Source: an uncultured bacterium
Lineage (GTDB): Bacteria; UBP6; UBA1177
Assembly (NCBI GenBank): GCA_905233945.1
Contig: CAJOFY010000021.1
Span: 13,026 to 77,025, forward strand
Reading direction: 5' to 3'
Length of the DNA: 64,000 nt
Within the stretch, counting starts at the first letter, position 1; every line of letters begins with the position of its first letter. Shown here in pieces: positions 61,679 through 64,000 of this stretch. The notes under the pieces were generated by a model that was not told where the DNA came from, made no database searches, and saw nothing but the letters and a program-made list of their open reading frames with translations. The position numbers were made by a program, and so were the translations under genes.

Positions 61679-63575
61679 AAGACAAACATTAAAAATTCTT
61701 AAAAAATTCGGTTTTGACTCTCTGGAAGAATTCAAAGCCAATTTTGTGGATAAAGATGACTATATCGAACTGAAAAAAGCAATCGGCGGAATAACTATGT
61801 TCCAGAAATATGCCCAGGAAAAGACGGACTGGTATCATGCCATGGAGTATGCCGAAAATCTCAACCTCGGCGGTTTCAATAACTGGAGATTGCCGCTGAA
61901 AAAAGAACTCAAAACCTTGTTTAAACTCATGAAACTTTTAAGGGTTACGGAACCTTACGGATATCTTTGGGCTTCAGACACCGTAACGGATCAACTGGAT
62001 ACTGCATGGGTCGTTAATCTTTCAGAAGGCAGAGCATATAAAGATATTAAGGGATATGAGGATGAATATTGCACCCGCTGTGTCAGGGTTACAGCTGAAG
62101 AGGAAAAATTTCATGAAAAAGAAAGAAAAAGGCTTGAAAAAACAAGAATCAAGGCTGCGCTCAGACTTGGCAGAGAATTCGGATTCAAAAGCGGCGAAGA
62201 GTTTATAGAGAATTTTGTGGATAAAGGTGACTACATCGAACTGAAAAAAGCAATCGGCGGAATAACCATGTTCGACAAAGACTGCTGGAAATGTATGAGC
62301 TGGATGAGCTGGAACGATGCGCTGGAGTATGCCGAAAGTCTTGAAGTCGGCGGTTTCAACGACTGGAGATTGCCGACGCGAGAAGAGCTTGTAATTATTA
62401 GAAAAATCAGGTGCTTTTTAGAAATTGAAATCGAGCACACCTTCTGGTCATCTAATTCCGTGGAAGGCAACGAAAAGTGTGCATGGACTGTAAATCTGTA
62501 CCTTGAAAAATCCGAACCGGTTTCAAAGTCTTGTGGGGAACTTGTCTGCTGTGTCCGAATTACGAAAGAAGAAGAAAAACTGCATGAAGAGGAAAAGTCA
62601 GCACTTGAAGAAGTGCGTAAGGAGCGGATAAAAGAACTTCTGACTGAAACAGGTTTTTCAACAGTGGAAGAATTTGTGAATAATATTAGCGAAACAGACG
62701 ATTATATTGAATTTAAAGAACCTGTCGGCGGCGTAAAAATGATTCAGAAAGGCTCTTCTGAAGAAAAACTTTGCTGGCTTGACGGCGCGAAATATGCCGA
62801 AAATCTCAAGCTCGGCGGTTTCAATGACTGGAGATTGCCGACAACCGGGGAAATCAAAATCATGTATTACGCCAGTGTGCTTGCCGGCATCAAATGGAAA
62901 AACGGCCTGATATGGTCATCATCTCCGAATGACAAATATCGTGATGAGGCGTGGGCAGCTTTAGCGAATGCCGACCATTTTGAATATTACAGAAAATCAT
63001 TTGAATTTTATGTCCGCTGTGTCCGCGTAACAGAAGAACGGGAACATTTTCACGAAAGAGAAAAAGCGGCTCTTCTTGAAGAAAAAACAGAAATCAGAAA
63101 GCCCGTATTCATAAGAGAAAAAGTTGATAAAAGACATTCCAGTGAAGATACGATATTCTTTTTAACTGTAGGCGAAAAAGATACCGGTCTGCCGATGGAC
63201 ATAATGCTTGATGAGGCTTCGACCCACATAGAACAGAACCATACTCCGTGGATCAAGCTGCACATCGGTTACTTCCGCAAAATAAAAGACTCTCATGACT
63301 TTGCCCATGTAGATATGGAAGGCAATGTTTATACACAATCCCAGGAATGCGAGGATCGCTGGAGCTTAAAATACGAGGATTATCTGGCACTTAAAAATTT
63401 TCTGCACAACAACAGATACGCGATAGAAAAAATGGCTGAACAAAAAGTCGGAGACGATATTTGTGACTACCTGATAAAAGGCGGCGAGATAGCATCGGAA
63501 GAAAGGATCAAAGAACTCGAGGAAAAAACAGATTCTCTGCTTTGGAAGTGGGAAATCAGAAATAAGAAAAAATGA
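61665..63575 (+). CDS. Protein with three tandem Lcl/DUF1566-like domains
   Basis: 636 aa, AAAGGAG upstream. Three about 150-residue units start near residues 10, 175 and 325, each with DDYIELKKAIGGITMF-type strand, a D-W-Y/S-W-N-D-A-x-x-Y-A-E core, GGFNDWRLPTxxE, a W-A/S-S-x motif and CxRCVRVT-type end, linked by charged helices (EKFHEKERKRLEK). The C-terminal about 140 residues differ (DFAHVDMEGNVYTQSQECEDR). No signal or membrane span, so it is presumably cytoplasmic. Likely a recognition protein; coupled to rtcB's downstream gene. Confidence 0.7.
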   Translation: MTHCKRQTLKILKKFGFDSLEEFKANFVDKDDYIELKKAIGGITMFQKYAQEKTDWYHAMEYAENLNLGGFNNWRLPLKKELKTLFKLMKLLRVTEPYGYLWASDTVTDQLDTAWVVNLSEGRAYKDIKGYEDEYCTRCVRVTAEEEKFHEKERKRLEKTRIKAALRLGREFGFKSGEEFIENFVDKGDYIELKKAIGGITMFDKDCWKCMSWMSWNDALEYAESLEVGGFNDWRLPTREELVIIRKIRCFLEIEIEHTFWSSNSVEGNEKCAWTVNLYLEKSEPVSKSCGELVCCVRITKEEEKLHEEEKSALEEVRKERIKELLTETGFSTVEEFVNNISETDDYIEFKEPVGGVKMIQKGSSEEKLCWLDGAKYAENLKLGGFNDWRLPTTGEIKIMYYASVLAGIKWKNGLIWSSSPNDKYRDEAWAALANADHFEYYRKSFEFYVRCVRVTEEREHFHEREKAALLEEKTEIRKPVFIREKVDKRHSSEDTIFFLTVGEKDTGLPMDIMLDEASTHIEQNHTPWIKLHIGYFRKIKDSHDFAHVDMEGNVYTQSQECEDRWSLKYEDYLALKNFLHNNRYAIEKMAEQKVGDDICDYLIKGGEIASEERIKELEEKTDSLLWKWEIRNKKK

Positions 63576-63602
63576 AAAATCAGAACTAAAGGAGAACCCC
63601 AA

Positions 63603-64000
63603 ATGCCAAACACTCAACTGATTGAAACCACTGAAAAATTCAGGCAATTCGTAGAGAAATACGATGAAGCCGTAAAAATCAACAACATCAAACATGAAAA
63701 AAAATTTAAGTACTTGATATCAAAGAATCCCAATTACGGATATATGATTGCTAAAGGTTACATAGACTTAGGATCCGTAAACAAACCTTTAATAACAGGA
63801 ACATATCGCGTCAACGATGATTGCAGTATTGATATCGAAGGCGATTTTCGTTTAACAAACATATTTGATTACAATAGAAAACCGCTTTTTTTAGTAGAGG
63901 ATTTCCCCTTTAAAATCAATAAAGTGTCCGGGAATTTTGAAATTGCTTTTATAGACATCAAAAACTTGGATATGTTTCCACGCTTGGTTGAAGGAAATGT
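63603..64000 (+). CDS. LRR-like repeat protein, paralogue of the 49544 product (3' end outside window)
   Basis: Start at 63603 behind AAAGGAGAACCCC; open to the right edge (132 codons). TEKFRQFVEKYDEAVKINN, TGTYRVNDDCSIDIEGDFRL, FPFKINKVSGNFEIA and LDMFPRLVEGN match the middle and repeat part of the 49544-50866 product in order, but it lacks the DUF3293-like N-terminus. Shows that both L-module operons share protein families. Confidence 0.7.
   Translation, partial: MPNTQLIETTEKFRQFVEKYDEAVKINNIKHEKKFKYLISKNPNYGYMIAKGYIDLGSVNKPLITGTYRVNDDCSIDIEGDFRLTNIFDYNRKPLFLVEDFPFKINKVSGNFEIAFIDIKNLDMFPRLVEGN

Overview
The window looks like chromosomal DNA of an uncultured Gram-negative (diderm) bacterium. 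The evidence is several lipobox signal peptides (27689-28684, 36450-37535), an Asp/Ser/Thr-repeat lipoprotein, many Lcl/DUF1566-type C-type-lectin-like domains, and a stand-alone sigma-70 region-4 protein (42957-43400) of a kind I associate with Myxococcota/Deltaproteobacteria-like lineages. That placement is an inference and there is no rRNA to test it. Only one tRNA was found.

Region 1 (1-17.9 kb, all minus strand) is the most interesting part. It is one long co-directional gene train behind a near-consensus promoter (17896-17924). In transcription order it encodes a FtsK/SpoIIIE (EssC-like) ATPase, two clear WXG100 proteins, a coiled-coil/zinc-ribbon protein, a third WXG100-like protein, two JAMM/JAB metalloproteases, an E1-like ThiF enzyme, a GYF_2-membrane protein, an E2-like protein with an internal 60-residue duplication, and a series of single-span membrane proteins. 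The membrane proteins share a short N-terminal beta-rich module or carry GYF_2, zinc-ribbon, transglutaminase-like, DUF6273 or Lcl domains. It reads as a type VII-secretion-like machine merged with a ubiquitin-like conjugation/deconjugation toolkit, but no ubiquitin-like modifier is recognisable.

Region 2 (18-49 kb) is mostly ordinary housekeeping: a transporter and ankyrin protein; lon, comM, priA and a DksA/TraR-type gene; pyrR-pyrB-pyrC; trxB; uvrA; tRNA-Ala(CGC); a MATE exporter; an acyl-CoA synthetase; a GT-C-like membrane protein; the sigma region-4 protein; purA; a flippase-like protein; a threonine-aldolase-like enzyme; a YgiQ-type radical SAM protein; and an O6-methylguanine methyltransferase. 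The uvrA reading frame is broken twice, by a TAA codon and by an apparent 25-nt deletion.

Region 3 (49.3-64 kb) is an accessory island. A repeated promoter-leader module (three long copies and two short relatives) precedes successive cassettes: LRR-like, DUF3293-like and phosphoribosyltransferase genes; a 26-aa leader ORF with a terminator; a restriction-modification fusion; and an RtcB RNA ligase with a triple-Lcl protein. Between them lie an orphan Phd-type antitoxin, a PD-(D/E)XK (DUF1016/YhcG) nuclease nested in direct repeats, the remnant of a second copy, and many short perfect palindromes, one of them inside the nuclease gene. This suggests cassette duplication, recombination and loss.
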